A DNA stretch of 64,000 bases from Anastrepha obliqua (Eukaryota; Arthropoda; Insecta; Diptera; Tephritidae), in assembly GCF_027943255.1 (NCBI RefSeq), contig NC_072894.1, forward strand, positions 133,353,601 through 133,417,600. Direction: 5' to 3'. Below, piece after piece: positions 1 to 11,045 of this stretch. Made by a program: the position numbers and the translations under genes. The notes under the pieces were generated by a model. It was not told where the DNA came from. It ran no database searches and was given only the letters and a program-made list of their open reading frames with translations. The stretch's first letter is position 1. Every line of letters begins with the position of its first letter.

Positions 1-2485
1 TTTGTCTAGTATGTAACTGTGTATTTGGGAATGTTAGCATCCTAAGTCAGTTAGTTCCGCACTTGTATGCGCCTGCCGGGGCATATTCCAACTTTCCAAA
101 CTACTAACTTGAATTTGCGCTCGTATTCTTTCTTGCCTTTTTCCATTGTTATTGCTGTTGCCCGGGTGATTTTATTATTCCATTCAACAATGGTACACTG
201 CATGCTTCAATTATCGTATTTCATGATTCGTTAAATTCACATTCTTCAAAAATAGCGCGTACAGCACATACACACCCATAAATATATTCGCTCACATGCA
301 CGTGGCACGGAAAGCAGACACATCCAAATGTAAGCAAACAAGCACAATAGCAGGCGAGGCTTGGCTGTACGTGTCTATGCGAAAGATGGCGATTTCTTTC
401 TCCCAAAACACACGCACACACACTGATATACTTACTTAGTCCCATGCATATGTACATATGTATATGCATAGGTATATTCTCACTACTACATTGGTACTAT
501 GTATCTACATACTTTTATGTAAAATTGAATTGTGTGTAGGCAATTTTCCGATTTGTTGTTGGCATAGAGACAATAACAAATCAAGCGTCTACACAACTAC
601 TAAACACATGACTGCACAAATACCCACTCACACACTGACATCTGAATCATTTCCATATATTTGCTGTGATAGAATTTGATAAAATTTGTCGCTGCAGCAG
701 ATGCTCGAAGTAGCTGATCTGAATTTGTATAGCTACTTGAGATTTAGTGGCCCCATAGGAAAATAGCGGTAAATTTGGGAGCTGGATGAATCTAAAGCAA
801 CTGAAGTAGAACTAAACAATAGGGGAACTGGGGAAGCAAACTCTTCCGTAAAGCATTCAAGAAACGTATAAGCTCTCATACAAAGCCTTAAGATAAGAAA
901 TGAAAGGTATGAAAAATTTCTATTTTAAGTCAAAAACCTGACCACTTTCTTAAGCAACTTCCATGAATGATTGACAGTTAAAATATTGCTTTAAACGCTA
1001 GCCATTCAGTGTCTAACAGACAGACAGGGCTTTACTCAAAGTACTCAGATATGTTGCCTTGGTTCAATCACTGTCCACGCCCAAAAGGTACTTAATCTAT
1101 ATTTGAGTAATACTTTAATCTTTGTAGGAGATGCTTTCCATTTCAATTCAAAAGGGTTATTCGGGACATGTTCTTCGATTTCGATGTAACTTAAATATGT
1201 TGCTCTCTGGTCAAAATAATGAGACACGTATTTTTTTGTTCGCCCGAAAAAATTTTTTTATCGGCAATTTTGTTTTTCGGCTCAAAATCGATTTTTTTTT
1301 AATAATACAAGAACATTTTTTTTTAAACGCTCATAAGTTAGTCAAAAATGAACCGATTTTAATAATTTTGGGTTCAAAATAATCGCCATTACTTACACGA
1401 GCGATTTCATGTAGAAACAGTTGCAAAAAAGTAGTTGAAAATTTTTTAGCCCGGTTGAATTGATATGGAAAGCATCAGGAAAGATGTGGGTGCTCACTTT
1501 CTATTTCATCAAAGTTATCCATCATATCGGCTTCAGATAGATAAACTGTTCCTAAATCTTCGCCATATTCGAATATTTACAAGGTAAATCCCCTTGTGAA
1601 AGGAATTTGTGGAACAGAACTAGTACGATTTTAGTTCAAGCACCATTTCGCTACTCGAGTTTTAATAAAAGTTAAACCATGGAAATAATAAATTATAGGT
1701 TGATAAATTCAACTAAAATAGTTTAAAAATAAATAAAAATAAAAACTTGTTTTGTATCTCCCAAGAATCGAACCAGATACCTCTTGAATGGTTTGTGAAA
1801 GCTTTATATTATCAAGTACAGAAACAGCGGTGCCCGCGCGAGCTAGTAAATAATATTTCATTCTAATTCTATCGAAAAGGATGCAAGCGTACAAGATGTA
1901 TCGAATTTAGTACTAATAGTTTCGAACTATTGAAATAGGAATGTAGCAGAGGAGACTTGAGACTTCCTAGGACACCGCCGTGTAGAATTCAACAGCTGGT
2001 TATAGGGTAACGAAAAGAAACATGACTTAGACATGGTTCCAAAATCACCAGCACGATGTGTTACGAGTGAATTTTCTTGCAGGGTATGCACATACTTACA
2101 TACAAATACATATCTTTAAGGGACTATATTCGCTCTGCTTCTACACGTTCCACTCTGTGGACTGATTGACTGTGCTTAAATCAAATATTGGTGCAACCGT
2201 AGTAAAGATTGTATGCTATTTCGCAACTAAGCTGCGTAACAAAGCTAACTTCGTTACAACAATAACAAACTCACTACAAAGGTGCGTTTAGTAAAGTGGA
2301 GTTATGCGGCCTAAACGAAGGTCTGAAGATTAAATTGGGTCAATCGAAGGAGATAGCAGTCAGGAAAGAACTCGAATATCTACTTATACTTACTATTTTT
2401 TGGGATACAAAATATTGTTGGAAAATAGAACTACAGAATGCAAGAAGACAATGAATAAACTGTTTTTCTAAGTTCGGGAAATGTG
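1..2485. other. Intergenic, no gene recognised
   Basis: AT-rich DNA with short open frames on both strands that lack domain-like composition. A short CA-rich run lies near 405-425 and T-rich runs near 1225-1330. On the minus strand around 1745-1830 there is a GGTTCGATTC box resembling a tRNA B box, but no tRNA fold or SINE body could be followed from it. I see nothing else to annotate. Confidence 0.5.
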
Positions 2486-2489
2486 AAAT

Positions 2490-3066
2490 GAAAAGCATTT
2501 TGTAGAAAATTTGATTAAAAAGTTTGTGTACAAATTATTCTGGAAAACCGAACAGAAAACTGTCGAACTTTCCTCTAAACCTTGGAAGAATAGACGTTCG
2601 GTTGATGGCTGGTATTATGACAGAACGCAATCCATGGGGTCAGCATATGCCCACCATTGGAATCGTTGAGTCGAATTATTCTGGTCGATTTGCCTATGTT
2701 GCTTAGAGGAGACGTATAGCACTGAGCATTTTCTCTGTGAGTGTCCTGACTGTGCTATAGCAAGACTACGAATTTTGGGTTCCGATGTCATAAGAATGCA
2801 TAAAATTCGTTCTCTCAAACTAAGGTATATTTTCAGACTTACCAAAGTCTCTGGAAATTTCTCACAGGACTAGCTAATTTGTTTATGTCTCTGTCTCTAT
2901 TCCATCCTAATTTTTCCTCTCTATCACTTCTCTCATTTTTTCCTCGACTATCTACCCTATTACTTTCCAGCGCTTTGAATAAAATGGGAGTTTTAGCCTG
3001 AATGGTTTAGGAGTTACCACAACTTCTCGGGGATTCTTGGCTCGACTTTTCCAAATTGCGATTTAA
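2490..3066 (+). mobile_element. LINE 3' fragment with zinc-finger C terminus
   Basis: 5'-truncated remnant of a non-LTR retrotransposon. The translation contains NPWGQHMPTIGI and then, after a frame disruption, TEHFLCECPD, which is the usual C-terminal Cys/His region after the RNase H domain in I/Jockey-type LINEs. The same protein segment and much of its DNA recur on the minus strand at 44,060-44,640. The 3' UTR continues to about 3,066 and ends with sequence (near 3,000-3,060) that recurs inverted at 16,838-16,900 and 43,996-44,050. Frames are broken, so this is a dead copy. I infer a non-LTR origin from the motif set and cannot name the family. Confidence 0.7.
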
Positions 3067-3169
3067 TTTTCAAATGTACAACTTAGTTAAGTTGTAATTG
3101 TTAAGTTTAAATTAAAAAAAAAATCGATTTTGGTTAGATATTGCATTGAAAGAATGCTGTACCTTACCT

Positions 3170-4062
3170 TCTAGATGTGCTTTGCTTCAAAGAACATTCG
3201 TGTAAGGTTGCCACCGAATTTTGCATACAAATTTATTAGTCAGCCAAAATAAAGGCGTGAGATTGAGATGCAATTTTGCATTTCACATGAAAGATATTTT
3301 AGAAAATTTTAGCAAATTGTTTGAAGAGGGTTACCACCTAATTTTGTATATATTATTTGTTAAGTAATTAAAACGATTTCCATGAAATCTTGCATTTAAG
3401 TAATACATATTTGACACTCTAGATGTGCGTTTTTCCTGACAATATTTCTACAGGGTTGCCACACGTTTCACATTCATTTAAATATAAAATAACATATTAT
3501 CATAGGGATCTATAATGGGGGATATCTTATGGCTTGAGTAAAAAAAAGGGGTTGCCACCTGTTTACAAATTCTAAACTAAAAACATGAATTAATTATTTC
3601 GATTTGGATGGAAACTTGCATTTAAGTAACACGTATTTAATTCTCTAGATGTGCGTTTTTCTGAAAATAATTGTATAAGATTGCCACTTGTTTCAATTCA
3701 TTTACATATTAACTAAAATATTATCATATGGATTTAGAATGAGGGATATCTTATATATCTTGAGTTAAGAAAAAATATTTACGTTGGGTTACCACCTGTT
3801 TACAAATTCAATAAACTAAAAACATGAATTAATTATTTTGATTTGGATGGAAACTTGCATTATTTAACTCTGTAGATGTGCATTTTTCCTGAGAATATTT
3901 TTATAAGGTTGCCACTTGTTTCAATTCATTTAAATATAAAATAACCCATTTTCATATGGGTATTGAATTGGAACAATCTTAAACAGTTTAAAATCAGAAA
4001 AATAGGGTTGCCACCTGATTATAAATTAAATGATTTTTTTTGCAGATGGCAATCCCATTAAT
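3170..4062. repeat. Degenerate tandem array, ~120-bp GGTTGCCA monomers
   Basis: Eight copies of a GGTTGCCA-like box (allowing GGTTACCA and GATTGCCA) start at 3206, 3329, 3454, 3550, 3679, 3787, 3907 and 4016, which is a spacing of 96-129 bp. Alternate monomers are more alike: CTAGATGTGCGTTTTT recurs near 3173, 3419, 3645 and 3870, giving a dimeric period of roughly 225-245 bp. The monomers are AT-rich and diverged. Related boxes at similar spacing occur at 25.36-25.56 kb and 26.84-28.92 kb, so this is a dispersed tandem family. No coding capacity. Confidence 0.7.
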
Positions 4063-5980
4063 TTTGAACAAAAAACCCCATTTTCTTTTTTAAAACCTAG
4101 ACTTGTCAACCCATGTGTTATGCCGTCGACAAACTTGAAGAACTCCAAATAAGACTGAATTGCGTGGGTTCTGTATACTTACCAATTTCTACAAATAATG
4201 CAAATATTCGTCTATGTGAAGTGAGTGTAAGAAATAATAGAAAAACAAAATTCCTTTAGTAAAGGTAAGTACAATTTTTTATTGTTTCATGCGGCAAAAG
4301 AATTTTCTTTAACATAAATAGTTTTTTTAACAATTTTTACATACTTAATTTACATATGCTCATTTTCTTGTATATATGTGTACAAATATGTATGCCTAGG
4401 AGGAAATTAAGGTACTTAAGTAGTTTGACGTAAAAGTTATGAGGATATAATTCATTTAAATTTATATGTTCGCATTGATGAGTCGATTGATTGATTGGGT
4501 TGTGGGTGTGCGTGTGTATGTGGAGTGTGGAATGCATACAATCATACTCGTACATCCCCATATACAAATATACGAGTATTCACTATGAAGCTGCTCTTTG
4601 GCAGCTGCCTCATTTCTACAATATTTCATACAACATTACATTTTATACATACATACAAATATGTAAAGAAATATATTAACTATTACAAATCTACGTTTTT
4701 GTCTTTCATTTTTGCTGCCGTTGAGCTCTGACGCTTTTTAGCTGCTACTTTAACTGATATCGTTGTTGTTATTGCTGCTTATAAATGCATTTTTTCTAGT
4801 TGGTGCTACTTTTGTTCCTTATTGCTTTTTGCTTATGTCATTTTCTTTACATTTTCATGCAGTAGCCGTTGCTTTTTCTTGTTGTTTTGTTGTTGCACCA
4901 CATTCAAAGGGGAACAAACTCCAACAGCGCTAAAGTACATCAACACATGGACTCATGTACATGCACATATACACACACACATATGTTCTTCATATAAATG
5001 TATTAGCTTTCAAGCTGTTATTGGTGACTCACTGCCATCAAGTCGCCCGCTGTTGTGTTCATTTGTGGCATGCAACAATGTTTGTGTGTAGTAAAGGCAT
5101 GCGGCAGCCGCTACTACAGCTCTAGCGCTGTCAGGCTTACTGATGTTGCCATATTGATGCACATGTATTTATTACCAAAACGGCCGACACAACGGCAGCT
5201 GAGAAAATAGCAATGCCTTTTGGTGCTTTCAGATTTAGTCACTTTTGTTGCACAACAGTGAATTTTTGCCTTTTGCTAAAATCACTTTTTTCGGTTGCTT
5301 GCTTAGTTGCTTGGTTCGCCGATAATTATGTACAGGTACTGAAGGCTATTATTGGTGTTGGTTTGTTGTTGTTGTTTTTTTGTGCTTTTCTTGCAAATTT
5401 CATGTATGCTTTTGGGTTTCAGGCATGCAAACGTAATTTGCGTGCAGTGCTCATGGGCGTAGCTCAGTAGGGGTAGCAGCCCGCAAAGCATTTCTCTCGA
5501 AAAAAACTGCGTGCTTTTGCTTTGACGCTTATCTGTAAGTGTTGAAAGCCTCTTTTCTGGATAGGGGTCATACACTCCCTTATTTGAAAATCTTTTCTCA
5601 CGGTAACTCTTAGCAAATAAATATAAATATGCTTTAGCTTTTTTTTATTGGAAAGTTTTGTTATTATCTTCAACGATTTTCGAAAAGTGTTATCGAAATA
5701 TGTTTTCCAAGCCCTGAGAATATATTTTTGATTTCTTTCTTATTCTTGCAATTGATACAAAATTTAATTTAAACCTTCCACGCGCAACTTTTACATCAAC
5801 TAAGTATCTGTGCAGCCCCTCTTACTATGCAAACCACAGCCTGCGCCGTGGGGGCGTTCCTCTACTCTTATCACAATACTTGCCGACATGTGAAGTGTTT
5901 ACAGATTTGTTTCGCCGTTAAATTCACTGTTGCGCTCCTTCCTCATTACTGCTCCCTCTTCCACGGCGCTTTTGCTTGCA
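4063..5980. other. Intergenic / 3' flank of the minus-strand LPP gene
   Basis: Contains short CA repeats near 4,970-4,982 and T-rich stretches, and no recognisable gene. Immediately downstream of the minus-strand LPP stop codon at 5,982, the plus-strand TTTATT at about 5,644-5,649 reads AATAAA on the minus strand. It is a plausible polyadenylation signal about 335 bp after the stop. Confidence 0.4.
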
Positions 5981-5981
5981 A

Positions 5982-7010
5982 TTACGTCGGCAACACAACT
6001 GCCTGCAGCTTCCATTCACAATCCCCACCGATACCGCCGCCGCCTATGCCGCCACGCTCCATTAAATGCTCCTTCGCCACTTGTTCGTGGAACTGTTGCT
6101 TCTCGTGCTCCTCGTGTGTCGTCGACAGCAATTGTTGCTGCTGCAAGTTGCTGACACTGCCACTAGCCGCCACCAGCAACATGCGACTGCGCGCATCATG
6201 CGGCGTCAGATGGTGTTGAGACGACGTCAGCTGATGGTGATGGTGCTGATGATGTTTTGTCACCTTGTACTGATGCTGTGTATGCTTCTTGTGCTTCTGT
6301 GCTGCCGCTTCCGCAAATGTCGGCCTCAGCATACGTCCCACATAGACCGCTGTCAAGACGGCATACACTAAGCCTAGTAGCGCGCCCGCCAGCACGTCCG
6401 ACCAGTGATGCCAGTAGTCACGCACGCGGCTCAGCGCTATATAGCAAGCCACCAACAGCAACAGGAACTGTAGTATGTGGCGCAGCACGCGCGTAGTGCC
6501 ACGCCCGCGCCACACAGCATGCAAATAGAAGCAGAGCAAAAGCATGGCATAGAACGAAAGTGATGAATGCGCGCTCGGAAAGGACACATGCAGTTCACGC
6601 AGCTGACGCGCACTCAAATTACGATTCGAGCAATAGTAATGTTCTACATAGACGCCGCCACCCACCAGCTGCTGGTAGGCGCTCTCACATGAGGTGCCGT
6701 CGGCCAAGCGCGGTTGGCAGGCAGTGTAGAAATGTGGACGCAGGCGGCCAACAACATTTTTCGCCAACTCTGTGGTGAGATAGGTGGCGATGAATCCGAA
6801 ACTGAAGGTGGCTAAGCTGCGCGCCAAATTAGTTACGTATTTGCGCAAACGGAAACACTTGCAGATGCGCATTATCTCGACGACGCAGATGAAGAGCATC
6901 GGCAGGAGAAGCGTGTAGACCAGCAGCATGGGTATGGTGATGGTGCACTCACGATAGGGGTAACGCAGCGAAAGATCTGCGCAGAAGAAGCCACGCTGGA
7001 AGGCGCGCAT
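5982..7010 (-). CDS. Wunen-like lipid phosphate phosphatase, last exon (partial)
   Basis: PAP2/LPP family membrane phosphatase, which removes phosphate from lipid phosphates such as phosphatidate at the outer face of the membrane. The three family motifs are visible: C1 K84-x6-R91-P92, C2 P145-S-A-H148, and C3 S194-R195-x5-H201-x3-D205. C2 is PSAH rather than the usual PSGH. Hydrophobic spans lie near residues 25-47, 66-83, 150-166, 179-194 and 206-224. A sequon (NLS, residue 131) sits in the C1-C2 loop. The tail is rich in His and Gln. The open frame extends upstream of the first Met, and TM1 (normally about 10 residues before the RGFFC sequence seen at 6-10) is missing, so this is a terminal exon. 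A pyrimidine-rich TCTCTCTCCCAG gives a good 3' splice site at 7,041/7,040 on the minus strand. The upstream exon was not located. Confidence 0.88.
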   Translation of the reverse strand: MRAFQRGFFCADLSLRYPYRECTITIPMLLVYTLLLPMLFICVVEIMRICKCFRLRKYVTNLARSLATFSFGFIATYLTTELAKNVVGRLRPHFYTACQPRLADGTSCESAYQQLVGGGVYVEHYYCSNRNLSARQLRELHVSFPSAHSSLSFYAMLLLCFYLHAVWRGRGTTRVLRHILQFLLLLVACYIALSRVRDYWHHWSDVLAGALLGLVYAVLTAVYVGRMLRPTFAEAAAQKHKKHTQHQYKVTKHHQHHHHQLTSSQHHLTPHDARSRMLLVAASGSVSNLQQQQLLSTTHEEHEKQQFHEQVAKEHLMERGGIGGGGIGGDCEWKLQAVVLPT

Positions 7011-7857
7011 GTTGGTGAGGCTAAGTTGTAGCGGTGGTGCTGGGAGAGAGATGTTGCGCGCAAATTTTGTGCCGTTCGTGCCAGCTGTCAGGTGAATGCT
7101 TTGCGCTTTTTTCCCAATTTTTATGTTTACTTTGGTTTGGTTTTACTATCGGTTATAAAAATCAATCTTCGTAGCAGCTGATCCGTTTTCTGTTTTTAGC
7201 TTTTTTCAAGCGGTAATTAGGCTATATTTTTTTTGGTGCCGTGCAATAAATTGGATAGATTTCCACTGCGATTTGTGTTGTTTTCCTTTTTGACTGCTTT
7301 TATTTCTAATTTTTGTTTTTGTTTCACGTTTTAGCAATAAGTAATCAGCATTCACTTGAGGTAATTATCAGCTTAGGTTTTTTTGTGTTTGTCTTTAATA
7401 TGTTTTGTCTTCAATGAGTTCAATATTTTCCACTTTATCATTTCGTTCATACGTTTTTTAGAAAGCAAACCCGATTAATAAATTTTTTGTTGTAGTTTTT
7501 GTTTGTTGGCTATCGAGAGTGTTTTGCTAGTGGCGTGTCACGTTCAAGTTAGTAAATTTAAAAAATATATTTGAAAAAATTAATGCACATTTTTTTTTGT
7601 ATTTTATTTTTAAAAGTTTTCTTTCATAACACATTTTTTTGTTGTTTTTGATGATTGTATTTTTTTTATATGTGTACATACATATGTATATGTATGTACG
7701 TATAATTTCGTTCGCTAACTTTAGGTTATCATTAAAATGTCATTTGTTATTAAATATTTTTATTTATTTATTTTTGTTTTTGTAACCTTTGTATTAAATA
7801 TTAAAAGGAAAGCAAATCAATATGCTTGCAATATTTCAAACGAATCACAATTTCATA

Positions 7858-8056
7858 TAGGCTGGTGCAAATTAATCATCCAAATTTTTTGAATAACTTT
7901 TTCACTAAATAAAAAAATATTTTGAGTGCTAGAAATTTTTATTTTGACCTTAAAGCGCTCCACTGCTTGCCTGTTTGTGGTCTATTTCACAAATGTCAAA
8001 TATGAAATCTGAAATTATAAATCTTCCGATGGGGTGATTAATTTTGCGCCACCTTG
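7858..8056. mobile_element. MITE with ~25-bp TIRs and TA target duplication
   Basis: The left end reads TAGGCTGGTGCAAATTAATC and the right end, reverse-complemented, reads CAAGGTGGCGCAAAATTAAT. Both are flanked by TA (7,856-7,857 and 8,057-8,058). The element is about 199 bp with no coding capacity. TA duplication and these termini fit a Tc1/mariner-type non-autonomous element. The exact first base is uncertain by one or two positions because the termini differ there. Confidence 0.65.
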
Positions 8057-8702
8057 TATTTATTTTGTAAAACGTTTGAAAAATTCAACATTCGCTATAT
8101 TTATTTCCTTTTTTCATTTTTAATTAATTATAATTTGTAAAAAGTTTTTTATTTTAGGCCGAAGGTTTTAAAATTCAAAATTTGCTAAGATTGAATAACT
8201 TCTTCTTGTCACCCGATAATTTTTTTTTGCTTTTTTTTAAATTAAAATGTGAGTTAAGTTTTTTATATAAGACTGAAACTATGAGTTTCAAAAGTTGGAG
8301 TTTTTTATGTTACAAAGTTAAAATAATTTTCTTTCCGCTCGATAATTTTTTTCTATTGTAAGTTTTTAGTGTTTCTCGCTCTATAATTTTTTCCTTTTTT
8401 TAATTTTAAAATTTGAAAAAGTTTAAGTTAAATAATTCTCGATAATTTTTTCTCGTTTTTACCAATTTTTTTATATTAGACATAAAGGAATTTAAAATTC
8501 AAAGGTTTTTATATTAAAAAAAAACAACTTTTTTTAAATTTTTTTTTGTTGCTCGATACTTTTTTCATTTTTTTTATTTCTAGAGTTTCGAAATTTAAAG
8601 TTCTCAAATCCAATTTATTTTTTAGTTTTTATCGCCCGATAAGTTTTCTGTAGATTTGAGTTTTTAAACGCATTTTTTGATGCAAGACTGAAACCAAAGG
8701 TT

Positions 8703-9004
8703 ATTAATGACTTCTGCAGAAGTTGTCTAGACGAGGAGGAGGAAGAGACGATCCCGCACCTTCTGTCTTACTGTCCTGCTCTATCGAGACGTATGATAGA
8801 TTCGCCATTTTGGATGGACATTTCTTTCATGAATTAGAAGATCTCGGCTCTCTCGAAATTAAGGATTTTACGAAATTTTTGAAAAGAACACATTGGATTC
8901 AGGAGGGATAAGGGCTAGTTCTACAAGCGGCATCACAATGGGCAGTGAACCTGGGTGTGTCCTACAGTTGACAACCGCTTCAACCTACCCTAACCTAACC
9001 TAAG
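8703..9004 (+). mobile_element. 5'-truncated LINE insertion with 9-bp target duplication
   Basis: The frame beginning near 8,710 reads FCRSCLDEEEEE and then IPHLLSYCPAL, the C-terminal Cys/His finger of a non-LTR retrotransposon, followed by a short 3' UTR ending CCTAACCTAACCTAAG. Flanks are CCAAAGGTT (8,694-8,702) and CCAAGGGTT (9,005-9,013), an imperfect 9-bp target duplication. Removing the insert restores a segment seen intact, inverted, at about 9,500-9,550. That independently confirms both boundaries. Confidence 0.8.
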
Positions 9005-9334
9005 CCAAGGGTTTCCAAAGTTAGAGTTTTTTAATTTAAAACAATTTTTTCCCGCTCGATAATTTTTATTCTATTTTTAGTTTTTAAAGTTTTAGTCGCT
9101 CGATAATTTGTTTTTTTTATGTAAAATTCAATTCAATTCCTTTAAATAGGACTAGGAACTATCAGTTCCCAATTTCAAAGTTTTTAAGTTAAACAATTTT
9201 TTTCTATTTTTATTTTGCTGTTTTTAGTTTTTAAAATTTCTAAATTCAGAGTTTTCCCAATTCAATTTTTTTTTTATTTTGATTTTTCGTTGCTCGAGAA
9301 AGAAACGAATTGCGCGCTTTGTTAAACTGGGCCA

Positions 9335-9382
9335 AAATCACGTAAGCGATTATCGCGCCAATTAAGAAGAAGAAGAAACTGT
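9335..9382 (+). mobile_element. RTE-type LINE 3' tail fragment
   Basis: Short segment ending AAGAAGAAGAAG that matches the last about 45 bp of the RTE copy ending near 13,281 (shared CGTAAGCG/GGTAAGCG, TATCGCGCCAA, then a GAA run). Only the 3' terminus is present. The GAA microsatellite tail is typical of RTE-like elements. Confidence 0.55.
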
Positions 9383-10859
9383 AAGCTTCAAAGTTAGCGT
9401 TTTTAAGTTCAAATTTAAACAAATTTTTTATTTTTTTATTCTTTTATTGTTTTTATAAAAACAGAATAAAAATTATCGAGCGGCAAAAAATTATTTAAAA
9501 TAAAAAAACTCTAACTTTGGAAACCTTTGGTTTCAGTCTTAGCTAAAAAAATGCGCTTAAAAACTGAAATCTGAAAACTGAAAAAACTTATCGAGCTATA
9601 AAAACAAAAAAAAATTAGAAATTCAATTTCTTTAACTTAAAAACCTTATAAAAAAACTGTTTCGAAAGGCAAAAAATTATCGAGAGAAAAAAAATGATTT
9701 AACTTAAAAACTTTGAATCTTCAAGCTCAATATAATTTTTTTCCGTTTATAGTGTTTAGAGTTTCAAAATTTCAAATTGTTTAGATAAAAAAAAAATTTC
9801 ATTACTTTTTCGTTGATTTTTATTTCCGCTTTTAAATTTAAAATGTTTATCAAGACCGAAATCATGAGTTAAAAAATTCAGAGTTTTTAAGTAAAATAAT
9901 TTTTTTTTTTTTTTTTGTCACTTGTTCATTTTTCTTGTTCCTTGTTTAGTTTTTAGAGTTTGAAAATTCAGATTTTGTCAAGTTAAATAAATAATTTTGT
10001 AATTGTTTTATCGTTCGATAATTTTTTTTCTTCTGTTTTTAATTTTAAATGTGGATAAAACCTGTTATATAAGACTGACACTTGGAGTTTCAAAATTCAG
10101 AGTTTTTTAAGTTAAAAAAATTGTTTGCTTCAATTTTTTTTGTCGCCCGATAGTTTTTTCTTGTTTCTTTAGTTTTCGAAGGTTCAAAATTTACAGTTTT
10201 TTAATTTAATAAATTTTGTTTTTTAAATTTTTTGTCGTTCAATAACTTTTTTTTTGTTTAGTTTTAAATGTTTTAACTTGTGGTTTTGTGTATTAAATCT
10301 TTTCGAAAGGCAAATTTTTTCTTAAATATCCTTAAAAAATTTTTGATTTGTTTTTTTTTTTTAATTACTAAGCAAAAAATGTACTAATACATTTGTCTCG
10401 TCAACCTAATCTAATTTTTTGCCTTCTTTTCAGAATCTTGTTGACAATGTTTATTACTCGATTTTTTTAATAAATATTTAATTACTAGTTAAAAATTTAT
10501 AGAATTTGTTGTTATTATTATTATTTTTTACAATTATCAATTTTTTAATCAATCACAATTCACTTTCTAGTTTACGTACGCATTCACTTCATTCAACCGC
10601 ATTTTGACATTTCTTGTTAGTTTTCAAAATCCTTTCCATTTCTCACTTCGTAATATTACATATTTCACCCACTTCCTTGTTTTCTTTTACGGTGTTATTT
10701 ATTTTGCTGTTGTGCTTTTCAACTTTTGACCGCTGCTTTGTTATTAATATCGTAACAGTTCGCTTGTGTTTTTATATTGTTTTTTTTTTTTTGCACGCCA
10801 AATGATCATCACACGCGCGCGCTCACGCTCAGCAACTGACTGCTGATTGTCAAAGCGTT

Positions 10860-11045
10860 TTACTGGCGATCTAGCCATGGACTAGAGCAGCAACGGACAG
10901 CAAATGAGCCACTCTGCTGTACACCAGCGTCAACGCGAACGCGGCGACAGCGAATTCAACACCACAGTAGGTGACGTCGTGGCGCGGCACAGCGCAGCGC
11001 AGCGCGGCTAACCACATTTAAGAGGCCGCCGCCGCGACACTGCGC
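10860..11045 (-). promoter_or_regulatory. GC-rich block, candidate promoter / first exon of the minus-strand LPP gene
   Basis: Base composition changes sharply from AT-rich to GC-rich with many CpG, as at insect promoters or first exons. On the minus strand a short frame starts at an ATG near 10,878 (MARSPVKRFDNQQSVAERER...) and runs into an A-rich tract. It lacks the expected transmembrane span, so it may be chance or a 5' leader exon. No TATA box, initiator or transcript evidence decides it. The location upstream of the LPP exon is the main reason for the call. Confidence 0.25.

Larger units (their letters stand above)
8160..10320. repeat. AT-rich degenerate array with internal inversion (CTCGATAATTTTT motif)
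   Basis: A CTCGATAATTTTT-like motif recurs in plus orientation near 8339, 8437, 8553, 8633, 9052, 9098, 10012 and 10144, and in inverted orientation (AATTATCGAG) near 9470, 9585 and 9672. Longer shared blocks confirm the inversion: the sequence around 8,640-8,702 plus 9,005-9,080 matches the reverse complement of 9,455-9,600, including GACTGAAACCAAAGG. The array is interrupted by a LINE insertion at 8,703-9,004. No coding potential; long T runs dominate. Confidence 0.55.
7040..10860 (-). other. Probable long intron / 5' region of the minus-strand LPP gene
   Basis: AT-rich DNA between the splice acceptor of the LPP exon and a GC-rich block at about 10.86-11.04 kb. It contains the MITE, the inverted AT-rich array, the short LINE insertion and the RTE tail listed separately. 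I could not identify the exon that should encode the first transmembrane span. Treating the whole interval as intron is inference. Confidence 0.35.

Noticed and set aside
5455..5560. TAGCTCAGTAGG, a perfect tRNA A box
   Set aside because: No B box or cloverleaf arms at tRNA distance.
5827..6219. 130-aa plus-strand frame opposite the LPP gene
   Set aside because: Antisense shadow of the real minus-strand LPP exon.
8985..9003. CCTAACCTAACCTAA as telomeric repeat
   Set aside because: Only three units and placed exactly at a LINE 3' end with target duplication, so it is the element's terminus.
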